From assembly GCA_050084515.1 (NCBI GenBank), contig CM114273.1, forward strand, positions 43,338,001 to 43,402,000: a stretch of DNA of 64,000 bases, in the 5' to 3' direction. The notes under the pieces are model-generated. The model had not been told where the DNA came from, did not search any database, and saw only the letters and a list, made by a program, of their open reading frames with translations. This DNA comes from Blasia pusilla (taxonomy: Eukaryota; Marchantiophyta; Marchantiopsida; Blasiales). Made by a program: the position numbers and the translations under genes. Of the stretch, positions 10,687-20,129 are shown piece after piece (position 1 is the stretch's first letter; every line of letters starts with the position of its first letter).

Positions 10687-10791
10687 GTAATATGCATGGC
10701 TTTTGTTGAGTCAATTTTTTTCTTATTTCTCTTACGAATATTTTAGGTACTTTATTTATGTTTTAACTTCTATATTTGTTGCTTGTAATAG

Positions 10792-11094
10792 AGAATTGGT
10801 ATTCTGACCCTTCCATTGGATGTTCATATTATTAATCTTGCGTTATTGGAGGTCCATTACCATCTTCAAGATCATGGTAAAAGTATGGCGGACTTCCCCG
10901 ACATGCCTCAACCAAATTTCCAAGCTCGTGATTTATCTATTTCGCGTCTAGAAGAAGAAGAGCTCTCCTATGATCATGATATTCTTTGTGAACGTGTGAG
11001 AGCAGGAGAGATGTCTTTAAATGATGGACAACGCGCGATTTGGGAAGTTATTTGTAATGCTTTTCGCGATATCTTACACGATGCGCCACCTTCT
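10792..11094 (+). pseudogene. Helitron Rep-helicase linker exon
   Basis: An open phase-0 exon of 101 codons lies between acceptor taatag (10786-10791) and donor TCT|GTAAGT (11095). It includes a conserved acidic linker and the block SLNDGQRAIWEVICNAF, where the PIF1-like helicase begins (the Q-motif-like region). It matches the expected order Rep, linker, helicase. Confidence 0.75.
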
Positions 11095-11170
11095 GTAAGT
11101 GGATATTATATATAGTATATTTTATTATTAATTTCTTACACTTTTTATTTATTTATGTTTTCTTTTATAG

Positions 11171-12886
11171 TGCTTTTCTGTAACGAAAAATATGGATTTT
11201 TCAAGCAAAACTTTTCTTTATCGATGGTCCTAGCGGAACAGGAAAAACATTTTTGTACAACCTTCTTCTTGCAATGGTACGGAGCGAGGGTCATATAGCT
11301 CTTGCAGTTGCATCTTCGGGGATTGCCGCTTTATTATTGGATGGAGGTCGTACTGCTCATTCTCGATTCAAGATTCCTATCCAAGTACATGAAAGTTCCA
11401 CTTGCAAGTAAGTCTAGATTTAAGATTTATTTTCCTTTTATGGCATGCATATTATTGTTTTATTTTTTGATTATCCTTCATAAATGTTCCTCAGATATTG
11501 TTTTGTTATTGATTTTCCAGCCTATCGGTCAATAGTCATATGGCCCGCCTTATACAAAAGACGAAGTTGATTGTGTGGGATGAAGCTCCTATGACCCATC
11601 GTCACGCATTTGAGGTTGTTAATCGTACTTTCCAAGATATCATGGGTTTGATGGATCCTCGATTACGAGATTTGCCTTTTGGGGGGAAAATCATTTTATT
11701 TGGTGGTGACTTTCGACAACTTCTTCCAGTTGTTCGTCGTGGAGATTGTGCCACAGTTATGCGTGCAACACTTAGGAGATCTCCTATTTGGTTTGACGTG
11801 AGATTATTGAAACTCACTACCAACATGAGAGTCAATACTGTACAAGGTATTAAAGAATAAACCTAATATTTCACCTTTTTTATTTCATGTGGTTTTTGTT
11901 TATTTTAATATTTACTAATTTCTTTATCTTATATTTATTATCAGGATATGCACGAGAAGAGCAAGAAGCCTTTGCAAAGTGGTTATTAGAGGTAGGAGAG
12001 GGTCGTGTACCGCTACATTTGGACCTTGGAGAGGATTTTATACAAGTTTCGGATACGATAATTGTTAAAACCACAAGGATCAATGATTTCATTGATATTG
12101 TTTATGGACACGATGTTCATAAGTGGAGTGATATTGATTTCTTGAGGGGTACATCCATTTTGTCAACCAAGAATACTACTGTGGATATTATAAACGGAGA
12201 AATCATGTCTCGATTTCCAAGAGAGGTAATATTCATATTCTTGAATATCATTATTCTATTTTGATTGTTCTACTGCTACATTTTTCTATGATCTCTCTTA
12301 TTATTAATGATTTATTTTGTTTTTGCAGGAGCATACTTTCTTGAGTGTTGATTCTGTTTCCGACGATGAGATGAGACTTGTTTATCCAACAGAAATTTTG
12401 AATACATGTTTACCATCTGGATTGCCACCTCATTGTTTGACTTTGAAGATTGGAGCTCCGATACTGCTATTACGGAATATGAATGGAGCAAAGGGACAAG
12501 CAAACGGGACTCGGTTGGTGATAGCTGGCTTTAGTCGACATCTTAAAGATGCAACAATTATCACGGGAAAAAACATTGGAGCTCGAGTTTTCATTCCACG
12601 CATTCCATTGATTGCTTCTGATTCCGGCCTACCTTTTGATTTACGACGATTTCAATTTCCTATCCGTCCTGCTTTTGCAATGACTATTAATAAGTCTCAA
12701 GGTCAAACATTAGATAGAGTTGGTATTTACCTGCCCAATCCCGTATTTTCTCATGGGCAATTGTATGTTGCCTTGTCAAGAGTAGACTCGAGGAATTCTA
12801 TTCATATTATGACAGATAATGAAAATACTACTAACAAAATAGATATTTATACTAGGAATATTGTATATAATGAAGTGATAAATTAA
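11171..12886 (+). pseudogene. Helitron PIF1-like helicase exons
   Basis: Four exons: 11171-11407, 11521-11846, 11945-12225 and 12329-12886. Walker A is [12 protein letters not shown] (about 11214-11249) and Walker B is LIVWDEAPM (about 11564-11590). Then come GGDFRQLLPVV (motif III) and, near the end, AMTINKSQGQTLDRVG and LYVALSRV, typical of PIF1 superfamily 1B helicases. From the acceptor at 11170, phase 0 does not match the Walker A frame: there is a net one-base shift between 11171 and 11211, and the unshifted frame meets TAG inside the Walker A codons. All later phases agree. The last exon ends in TAA at 12884-12886. It would unwind DNA during rolling-circle transposition. Confidence 0.9.
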
Positions 12887-12996
12887 ATTAAAATAACATT
12901 ATATATGTGAAGTTTTATATTGATACGCATTTTTAAAATTTTGTAATACTTCACTTATTGATATGATTAATTTTACATATGCTAAATTTTGATGCA

Positions 12997-13023
12997 CGTG
13001 CGATGCACGGGAATTCCTACTAG
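12997..13023 (+). repeat. Helitron 3' terminal hairpin and CTAG end
   Basis: Stem CGTGC/GCACG with loop GAT, ten bases before the terminal CTAG and host T. This is the canonical termination signal for Helitron rolling-circle transposition. Confidence 0.9.
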
Positions 13024-13223
13024 TTCTTTTAGTTTTAACTTGTTGATGATGACTATTCTTTCATTTCAAAACTTATTCACTTGTTGTTTTGTCACATTCC
13101 TCACATGCACATACTGTATTTGGAAATTTCATAGTGTTTACATATAGCTCAAAACTATATTTCTATCATTTCATGACTCAGGAGCAATAGATCATACTAC
13201 CATGTCGTCGAGGAATATTTAAT

Positions 13224-13559
13224 CCAATCAAGGGTGTGCCAGATGCTAGGATGTCTCAAGAATACCTTGATGGAGTTTAAAGGCAAACAAATCAATGTTC
13301 ATCATATCATGCGGCACCATCACAGGTCTACTAGAATGCATTCACATCATTGAGTCAAGCTGAACAAAAATATGATCAATTATGTACACGAATACGCAAC
13401 CTTGCGCGACAGTTAGATTCAACTTATGACAGACATGCTTGTGATTTGTTAGCGCTTGAGATTGTGAAGGAACAACTGAAAAATGGAAAAGATAAAATTT
13501 CTGACTTCTCCAAAGACATCGAGCATTTAGTTCAGGATAACCCTAAGCTTAAAGTGTAG
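13224..13559 (+). pseudogene. Relic coding segment with coiled-coil-like C-terminus
   Basis: Reading in one frame from about 13224 gives a protein-like sequence (P-D-A-R-M-S-Q-E-Y-L-D-G-V) broken by TAA at 13278 and TAG at 13332. It is then open to the stop at 13557-13559. The last 69 codons (AEQKYDQLCTRIRNLARQL and onward) are charged with heptad-like spacing. There is no ATG at the open part. Family not recognised. It lies just outside the Helitron 3' end and may be host or other transposon sequence. Confidence 0.3.
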
Positions 13560-14556
13560 ATATTGAAAATTAAATCCATATTGCATTTGTTGTCTTGCAT
13601 CTGAAATAGATGTGTTTTGAACTCAAGATATGCATGATATTTTGCAAAACCAAAATCTCTTCTAAAATTTGGACAATCGGTGATTTGGATCCAACATTTT
13701 GTTACTCATCGTCAATCCACCTTTGGTATTTTAGACGAGCATTTAAATCCATGTTTTGTGACTATAGACAACCAAGTGTTACTAAGATTCAAGTACACAT
13801 GTGTCCTTATGAGTGATGTTTTACAATGATTGAGATCATACCCACTTGTGTTCTCTTTGCTTAATTTACATTCAACCTGCTTGATTACATTTATATGGCT
13901 CTCTAACACATCAACCTAAAATTTTGCATTCCACATGTAAGCATAGTAGCATACACAAGCCACCTCCATTCGCAAATTCATTCATATGCAATTTTTTCTT
14001 CTGCTATTCGGAAACATTTTTTCTCACTTATTACTTTCATTGTCAGGATTTTTATTCAACTTCATGTCTTCAACATGCATAAAACTCTTGGAACTATACA
14101 TTGTTAATACATGTCTAATATATCCATCTAAAGCAGCCCCTTTCTACACACCTATAATTACACAATACACTCCATAAGAGACCTTATGATACTCATGTTC
14201 TATATTGTTTAACCACTCACAATTACAATAAGAGTACCCTCGCGTCCATTTCGGTCATTTACAATTTATACAAACCTCGTGCACTTAGAAAGAGGCGTTG
14301 GTACCTGATTTATACACTAGAGCTACTCGCCTCTTATATTCTTATCTTAGCTATTTTTGCTTGCTCTAGAGAAGTTTTTACTTAATTGCAACCACCAAAA
14401 CTGGCTTTTCAAGTCGCATACTTGTTTTACAAACACCTCTCCTCTCGATACTTGGCACTTTCAACCAATAAAATCGTTCTCTTTATGAACCAATGATATT
14501 GCTCAAAACCAATTTAAAATGGCACTTGAAAATTATGAGAGGTAATTTAATTTTAA

Positions 14557-14583
14557 CCCATGCATCGCACCCACTTACACTAG
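14557..14583 (+). mobile_element. Helitron-like 3' terminus
   Basis: 'cccatgcatcgcaccc' resembles a decayed version of the terminal hairpin, followed by a CTAG end at 14580-14583 and host T. Its 5' partner is not identified. Probably the end of a non-autonomous Helitron. Confidence 0.45.
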
Positions 14584-14639
14584 TAACCCTATATTCGAAA
14601 GGTCTTCTATACAAATAAGACCCTTCGGAAGGGGGTGGT

Positions 14640-14810
14640 GGTGAATCCCCACTCCCTTTGATAATTTATTGCCTTTCTAAAAACACCGGAAAAACACTAA
14701 AAATATTAAAAAAATAGTTTTTAGAGTAATTGTAAGGCAGATGAAAACCTCATATTATTTTTTTTATTATATTTGGGGCCGTAATTATTTTTCAATTGTT
14801 AAATCTCAAA
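14640..14810 (+). repeat. Dispersed repeat family B, copy 1
   Basis: Similar in order and sequence to 36985-37190: a C/G-rich block, then 'tttctaaaaa', 'tattaaaaa', 'tttttagagtaa', 'attatatttggggc' and 'caattgtt'. Non-coding. Both copies lie next to Helitron-like termini. Confidence 0.5.
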
Positions 14811-14951
14811 TAGTTAAATGGACTCTTTGTGTGTGGATAGGATTGGAGGGAGTAAGTGGTACTTCGAGAAGGGAAGCAGATGAGATGCAGTCGAACTCCC
14901 GTTGACGACCACCGAATCTACCGAATCCCCTCTTGCGTTTCGAGGTGCGGT

Positions 14952-15184
14952 CGACTTCGTAGGCTACCGAATCTACCGAATCTTGAGTATGTTCGATGGC
15001 CACACGGATTGTGCTCGTGTAGAAGAAAGGGGGGGGATTCGTGGGGTCGGTGCTATGGCCAACAGGCGATCGACTTCGTAGACTACCGAATCTATCGAAT
15101 CCTGAGTATGTTCGATGGCCGCACGGATTGAGCTCGTGTAGAAGAAGGGAAGGGGGACGGTGCCATGGCCAACAGGAGGGTGCA
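14952..15184 (+). repeat. Tandem repeat, ~119 bp unit (2 copies plus a partial)
   Basis: Units at 14952 and 15071 share 'cgacttcgta', 'ctaccgaatct', 'gagtatgttcgatggcc' and 'gctcgtgtagaagaa'. A partial earlier unit is seen from about 14905. It starts the repetitive upstream region of the Dus1-like gene. Confidence 0.85.
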
Positions 15185-15249
15185 TTCGACGAGGGTCATA
15201 CGCTGTTAGTACCTCCTTCGAATCTAAGCCCTGGTCTCTGGATAGGGAT

Positions 15250-15529
15250 AGGGAGGATAGGGATATATATATATATATAGAGAGAGAGAGAGTGGAACTC
15301 ACTCGAAGTTGCCACAGCAGTAATCGATGGGTGTTTGAGAGAGAGATTCGAACTCACTCGAAATTGTCACAGCAGTAATCGATGGGCGATTGATTGGCAG
15401 AGAGATTCGAACTCACACACGGATAGATAGATCGATTCGTGGTCACCCGAATCACCTAAACAGCTACCCCAAAATCGACGCCTGCGAGCGCGATTCGTGT
15501 TACTCGAAGCTGTAGTTCGATCGACTGCT

Positions 15530-15578
<49 letters not shown>

Positions 15579-16560
15579 CGAGAGGCAGAGAGAGAGTCGA
15601 AGTGCTTCCATCGACCGACACCGGTTCTGGTTGGGCGCAGCTGCAGAATGAAATGGGTGCAGAGGGGCAAAAGTGAAGAAGTGCAGAAGATAGCGCATGA
15701 GATGAGGACGACTCTCTCATATTTAGAGTGAGTTCTGACCATTCAAAGGTAAGTAGTGCCTTACGCTTACCGAACAGAATCTCTGAACACCCTACTCCCC
15801 ACAGCTCTGCGCCTCCGAACGTTTTGACCAGTTCTGGTTTCACCAGCTCGGCAACTTCAGCATAGCCTCTCGCCTCTTTGTATTGCAACATTTGGAGAGG
15901 GAGAGAGTTTCGGATTCTTTCTTTTGGAGAGGTATTCGGATTCGGATTCGTTCTCTGGAGAGAGAGAGAGAGTTTCGGATTCTTTCTTTTGGGAGAGGGA
16001 TTCGGGTTCGTTCTGTGGAGACATAGAGAGTTTGGATTCTTTCTTTTGGAGAGGGATTCGGATTCGTTCTGTGAGAGAGATTTTGTGTGTGCTCAACAAA
16101 CAGTGTCGTTCGTGCGTCTCATGGGTCCATCGACTTCGAGAGTTGGAGAAAGAGGGGGATATTTGGATTCGTTCAGCACTCCTCAATCAGTCGAGAGCGA
16201 GAGATGGACACACTGACGCAGAGAGAGATTTAGATTCAGTCTGTACTGGACAAGCAGTGCCGGTCGTACACTTCTGACGGTTCCATCGAATGCGGACAGT
16301 TTGAGAGAGAGAGAGAGAGAGCGATGGACTCATTCTTTTTACTCGTTGAGCAGTGCCTTTCGTTCGTCTTATGGGTCCACCGACTTTGATAGAGAGAGAG
16401 AGATGAGAGATTCGTTGACACTCGAAGTTTCTCTCGGATACTGCTGAGAGAGAGAGAGAGAGAGAGTTCAGATTCGTGACACTCGGAGTTTCTCTCGGAT
16501 ACTGCTGAGAGAGAGAGAGAGAGTCCAGATTCGTGGTCACCCGAAGTTGCTCTGAGCCTT
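15250..16560. repeat. AG-rich degenerate minisatellite region upstream of Dus1
   Basis: This contains a pure (AG)n run at about 15531-15576. Tandem units of about 60 bp ('tttcggattctttcttttgg' theme) occur at 15903-16080, and 61-bp units ('tttctctcggatactgctga') at 16428 and 16489. Open frames here are only low-complexity Ser/Leu/Arg/Glu runs from the AG/CT repeats and are not genes. It may contain the 5' UTR and promoter of the Dus1-like gene, but no TATA box was convincing. Confidence 0.7.
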
Positions 16561-16947
16561 ATCTACTGACAGATCGATGGAGAAATTCGTGGTAGTCGAA
16601 ATGCTTCCCTCCATCTTCAGAAGCGTCGATGGACAGAATCGTGCGTACTCGAAGCAGTAGAGATCGATCGACGGACTGCCCATCGAGAGATCGATCGATC
16701 GATTGGTGACTGCTTCCTCCGCGGAGTCGCCGTGGCGGTAGATCGACCAGAATCGACGGCTGGGCGCGGCGGGAACCGATCGACCGCGGACCGTCCGTTG
16801 CACGTCCATCGACGGCTGGGAGATCCACTCGCATCGCCACGGCCTCCGTCGATCGCCATCGACGGCTGGGCGGCGCTCACATGATCGGCCTTTAGGACGG
16901 AGATGGAGATCCCGCACTTGTAGTTCCGTGGCTCTCTGGTCGCTCGA

Positions 16948-19173
16948 ATGGCGACGCTGGGGGCTCCCGCGGTCCACTCCGGGCGACCGCAGCAGCGACG
17001 ACGAGGGGTTCTTGCACCCGAGGCACGCCCCGACCGAGGCGGACCGAGCTCCGTCCATCTCGCACGGAATTCGAGGGCTGCGAGAGCACGGGGCTTGCTA
17101 GTCATATCCCATCCGTTCAGAGCTCGGAGCGGGTTCGAAAGCGGGGTCGATCGGACCCACACTGCATCAGGAAGAGAGGAATCGGGTTCGAATGGGAGCT
17201 GCGAGGTGAGGGCATCTGCCATAGTCGGGAAGAAAGAGATCGAAACAGGGCTGGGCCGTTCCGAATTCCACCTGAAATCCCTCGAAACAGCTTCGACAGG
17301 GGAGGAATCGGGCTCGAATTGGAGCCGCGAGGTGAGAGCATCCGCCATAGCCGGGAAGACGGAGATCGAAAGAGAGCTGGACTGTTCCGAATTCCACTTG
17401 AAATCCCTCGAAACGGCTTCGACAAGGGAGGAATCGGGTTCGAATCGGAGCTGCGAGGTGAGGGCATCCGCCAAAGCCTGGAAGCAGGAGCTCGAAACTG
17501 GTGCGGGCAGTGCGTCATCTCCCCTCGAATCTCTGGAATCGAACGCCGATCAGACCCCACCTGCATCGACAACGGAGGAGACGAATGCCTCGCCCTCTCT
17601 CCAGAGTCCAACGAATTCGACCTGCGAACTCAGCGCATCCGCCATAGCCAGGACACAGGTTCTCGAAACGGGACACTCCTCTCCTTCACCCACCATCAAA
17701 CCCTTCGAAGCAGCACTGCCCACCTCGGAATCGGATTCCAGTCGGAGCCGCGAGCTGAGGGCCTCCGCCATAGCTGCCAAGCTCGAGCTCCCTGCACCAG
17801 CGGACAGTCGAATCCAATCACCCCTCGAATCCCCCGAATCGGCTCCCTTCGCCAGAGAGGAGGCGAATGCCGAGAGCTCTTTCGATCCTCCCCCGGCTCC
17901 GAATCCGAGGTTCGATCCTCCGGGGTCTTCGAATCGGAACAGGGAGCACGGCACGGGAGTGGGCCCCAGTGGCGAGAGGAATGCAGAGGCATGGGAGCAC
18001 TGGAGGAGGCTCGGGGCCCCGAAGCTGCACGTGGCACCGATGGTGGACCAATCCGAGCTCCCCTTCCGACTGCTGTGCCGAAGCTACGGCGCTACCTCAG
18101 CCTACACTCCCATGCTCCACTCTAGAGTGTTCGTGGACGACGGGAACTACCGGAACAGTGAACTCACGTCGTGCCCTGGGGATCGGCCCCTAATCGTCCA
18201 ATTCTGTGGGAACGACCCTCGAACGCTCGTTCGGGCCGCCCGAATCGTCGAACCGCTGTGCGACTACGTCGACCTGAATCTGGGCTGCCCCCAGAGAGTC
18301 GCAAAGAGGGGCCGGTATGGTGCTTTCCTAATGGACGACCTTCCTCTGGTTCGGTCCCTGGTGTCGAATCTGGCGTCGGAGCTGTCGAACGCGAAGGTTT
18401 CGTGCAAGATTCGGCTGTTTCCGGCGCTCCGGGACACTCTGGACTACGCGCGGATGCTGGAGGACGCCGGGTGCTCGCTCCTGGCGGTCCATGGACGGAG
18501 TCGCGAGCACAAGGACAACGGCGTCCGCGCGGACTGGGACGCCATCAGGGCCGTCAAGGACGCCGTAGGCATTCCGGTTCTGGCGAATGGAAACATCCGC
18601 TGGATGGAGGACGTGGAGGCCTGCGTGGCCGCCACGGGTGCCGACGGCGTCCTCTCCGCCGAGTCGTTGCTTGAGAACCCCGCCCTCTTCGCCGGCTTCC
18701 GCAGCGTTTCCTCTTGCGTGCTGGAGCCCGCCACCACCACCTCGGTGGGCCCGGCAGCCTCGGCTCTGCGGACGCTCACGATGGAGAAGATCGTAGACGA
18801 GAGACGGCTGTGCTTGGAGTATCTCGATCTCTGCCAGCTGCACCCCGTGCCCATGCGCATGGTTCTGCGCCACGTGTTCAGGCTGCTGACGAAGCTGTGG
18901 CTTCGGCGCCACCCGGACCTCCGCGAGGAGCTCCACAGCAAACAGGACGAGATTTCGGTGCAGTGGCTCAGGGATTTTGTTTTCAGTCTGATAGAGCGAG
19001 GGCCTCCGCTCATCAGTAGCTCGTCGGACTTGGCACTCTCGCAGTTAGGATCTCCGGTTTCTGCCGCTTCTCCTGCGGATGCTGCTGCGCATGACGAGAG
19101 GGTAGCAACGAACCGCATCAACAGAGCGCTGCGAAGGCGTCCACAGAGGAAGAAGGAGGAGCGGCAGCGGTAG
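16948..19173 (+). CDS. tRNA-dihydrouridine(16/17) synthase, Dus1-like, with long repeat-built N-terminal extension
   Basis: Intronless 741-codon gene. The catalytic domain starts near residue 350 (EHWRRLGAPK) and shows APMVD (363-367), NLGCPQ with the catalytic Cys447, K487 in SCKIRLF, H515 in AVHGRSR and the FMN-binding NGN (547-549). The C-terminal helical region, including LHPVPMRMVLRHVF, is also present. The enzyme reduces uridine to dihydrouridine in the tRNA D-loop using FMN and NADPH. Plant Dus1 proteins are about 420 residues, so the first ~345 residues are extra. They include 42-residue tandem repeats. The start is chosen because the next in-frame Met is inside APMVD. An unseen upstream exon cannot be excluded. 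The C-terminus ends in a basic tail (RRRPQRKK) possibly acting as a nuclear or RNA-binding signal. Localisation unknown. Confidence 0.93.
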   Translation: MATLGAPAVHSGRPQQRRRGVLAPEARPDRGGPSSVHLARNSRAARARGLLVISHPFRARSGFESGVDRTHTASGREESGSNGSCEVRASAIVGKKEIETGLGRSEFHLKSLETASTGEESGSNWSREVRASAIAGKTEIERELDCSEFHLKSLETASTREESGSNRSCEVRASAKAWKQELETGAGSASSPLESLESNADQTPPASTTEETNASPSLQSPTNSTCELSASAIARTQVLETGHSSPSPTIKPFEAALPTSESDSSRSRELRASAIAAKLELPAPADSRIQSPLESPESAPFAREEANAESSFDPPPAPNPRFDPPGSSNRNREHGTGVGPSGERNAEAWEHWRRLGAPKLHVAPMVDQSELPFRLLCRSYGATSAYTPMLHSRVFVDDGNYRNSELTSCPGDRPLIVQFCGNDPRTLVRAARIVEPLCDYVDLNLGCPQRVAKRGRYGAFLMDDLPLVRSLVSNLASELSNAKVSCKIRLFPALRDTLDYARMLEDAGCSLLAVHGRSREHKDNGVRADWDAIRAVKDAVGIPVLANGNIRWMEDVEACVAATGADGVLSAESLLENPALFAGFRSVSSCVLEPATTTSVGPAASALRTLTMEKIVDERRLCLEYLDLCQLHPVPMRMVLRHVFRLLTKLWLRRHPDLREELHSKQDEISVQWLRDFVFSLIERGPPLISSSSDLALSQLGSPVSAASPADAAAHDERVATNRINRALRRRPQRKKEERQR
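17176..17553 (+). repeat. In-frame 126-bp tandem repeat in the Dus1-like N-terminus
   Basis: Units start at 17176, 17302 and 17428, exactly 126 bp (42 codons) apart, each beginning E-E-S-G-S-N and containing C/R-E-V-R-A-S-A. Two weaker copies of the ELxASAIA motif follow (about 17620-17650 and 17750-17780). The codon-level period keeps the frame open. Confidence 0.9.
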
Positions 19174-19915
19174 ATGGAGGATTTTTTTGAGGATGGTGGG
19201 AGTGACGGGCCAGGTCGAGTTTGTAGGGGAGGTGGAGGGGCTCAGGCGTTTTCTTCTGATAACAAGTGCGTCGGATCTTCGATTTCTGCTGATGCTGCTG
19301 CTGCCGTGAAGGAGACGGTGGCAGCGAACCTTGTTGACAGAGCGTCGCCTTCACGGATCAAGAAGGGAAACGAGGAGTAAGAGGAGCGCCACAGGCAGAT
19401 GCAGATGGAAGATCTTGTGAGGAATTGCTTGAGGGAAAAGGCGAGGTCGAGCTTGGAGGGAAGGCGGAGTAGGTTAGGGATTTTGCGGGCCTCTGCTCAC
19501 CACTACGGCCTCGGATTTTTCGCCATCAGAATCGGTATCGCCGATCTCTCCCCTCTCCCTTCTGCTGCTACCGCCGCATCTTCCAGTAATGCGAGGCTTG
19601 CAGCGATCCACAATTTCCTCGCTCTGCGAAAACGTCCACAGATGATGAAGGAGGAGGAGGAGGAGGAGGAGGAGGAGGAGGAATGGCGGCAGATGGAAAG
19701 TCCTTGAGGATGCTATGAGAGACAGCCATGTCGAGCGAGGACGGGAAGCGGAAGGTTGAACGACTCAGGGATTCGCATTCTCTCCTCCACTGCCTCCGAT
19801 TTCTCGCCTCTCTATTCAGCATCACCGATTTCTTCGTTATTCAGCATCACCGATTTCTTCGTCCTCTTCTGCTGCAACCGCATCTTCCGCAAGTGCGCGC
19901 GTAGCGCAAAGAATC
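19065..19915 (+). repeat. Degenerate tandem copies of the Dus1-like gene's 3' end
   Basis: The last ~110 bases of the CDS (Ala-rich codons, 'gcaacgaaccgcatcaacag', 'agatggag') recur in degraded form at about 19283-19415 and 19558-19705, with a fragment at 19867-19915. Landmark spacing ('agatggaRga' at 19172, 19405, 19692; 'gtcgag' at 19213, 19445, 19728) is about 233 and 285 bp. None continues the Dus1 frame. A (GGA)n run sits at 19651-19682. These are duplicated 3' gene/UTR units. Confidence 0.65.
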
Positions 19916-19960
19916 TACACAAGAGCCAGTTCAGAATCCTTTGAACCGGCTCTTGTGCAG
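19915..19960 (-). repeat. 18-bp inverted repeat, better folded as minus-strand RNA
   Basis: Arms 19915-19932 and 19943-19960 pair over 18 positions with two A/C mismatches on the plus strand. Those become G/U wobbles in a minus-strand transcript, so minus RNA would form an unbroken stem with a 10-base loop. It lies about 740 bases after the Dus1 stop. It could be a bidirectional terminator-like hairpin or a MITE scar. Confidence 0.6.
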
Positions 19961-20129
19961 CTCAAAGAAACTTGTGGCTTACAATTTATCTTCACTGCAG
20001 AAAAATACGAGCCCCTACACATCTTTGCTCTACCATCTGAGTGCACTCTTGAGACAGACTCCATCAGCATGGAGGTCTACAGAATGATCATTGAACTGCC
20101 TTCAAGACTCTTCAAGTTTGAAGTTTGAG

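Larger units (their letters stand above)
1209..13023 (+). mobile_element. Helitron (rolling-circle transposon), putative full-length element
   Basis: The 3' terminus is clear: a 5-bp stem hairpin (CGTGC-GAT-GCACG, 12997-13009) lies 10 bases before CTAG (13020-13023), which is followed by host T at 13024. The proposed 5' terminus is TCTATACTATAATGCGAGG after host A at 1208, fitting A|T insertion. Other Helitron-like 5' ends here (55307, 57694, minus strand at 45206) also begin TCTATA. Between the ends lie exons for a Helitron Rep/helicase (about 6052-12886), upstream acidic ORFs, a three-copy 445-bp repeat and a host-gene-like fragment. The 3' end and transposase are firm. The 5' end is inferred, and a second similar G-rich start motif at 3544 means part of 1209-4400 could belong to a different nested element. 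Confidence 0.7.
13560..14820. other. Gene-free AT-rich stretch with a second Helitron-like 3' end
   Basis: No credible ORF. It contains a Helitron-like 3' terminus at 14557-14583. From 14640 it holds a segment homologous to 36985-37190. Everything else seen is AT-rich filler. Confidence 0.6.

Noticed and set aside
15456-15891. Reverse-strand Ser/Leu-rich ORFs
   Set aside because: They are translations of the (AG)n/(CT)n run and lack any domain.
16617-17611. Long minus-strand ORFs opposite the Dus1-like gene start
   Set aside because: They are shadows of the 126-bp repeat and GC-rich coding strand, with no recognisable domain.
20021-20050. Minus-strand 'actcagatggtagagc', like a tRNA D-arm (A-box)
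   Set aside because: No matching anticodon arm or B-box at tRNA spacing; only the D-arm resembles a tRNA.
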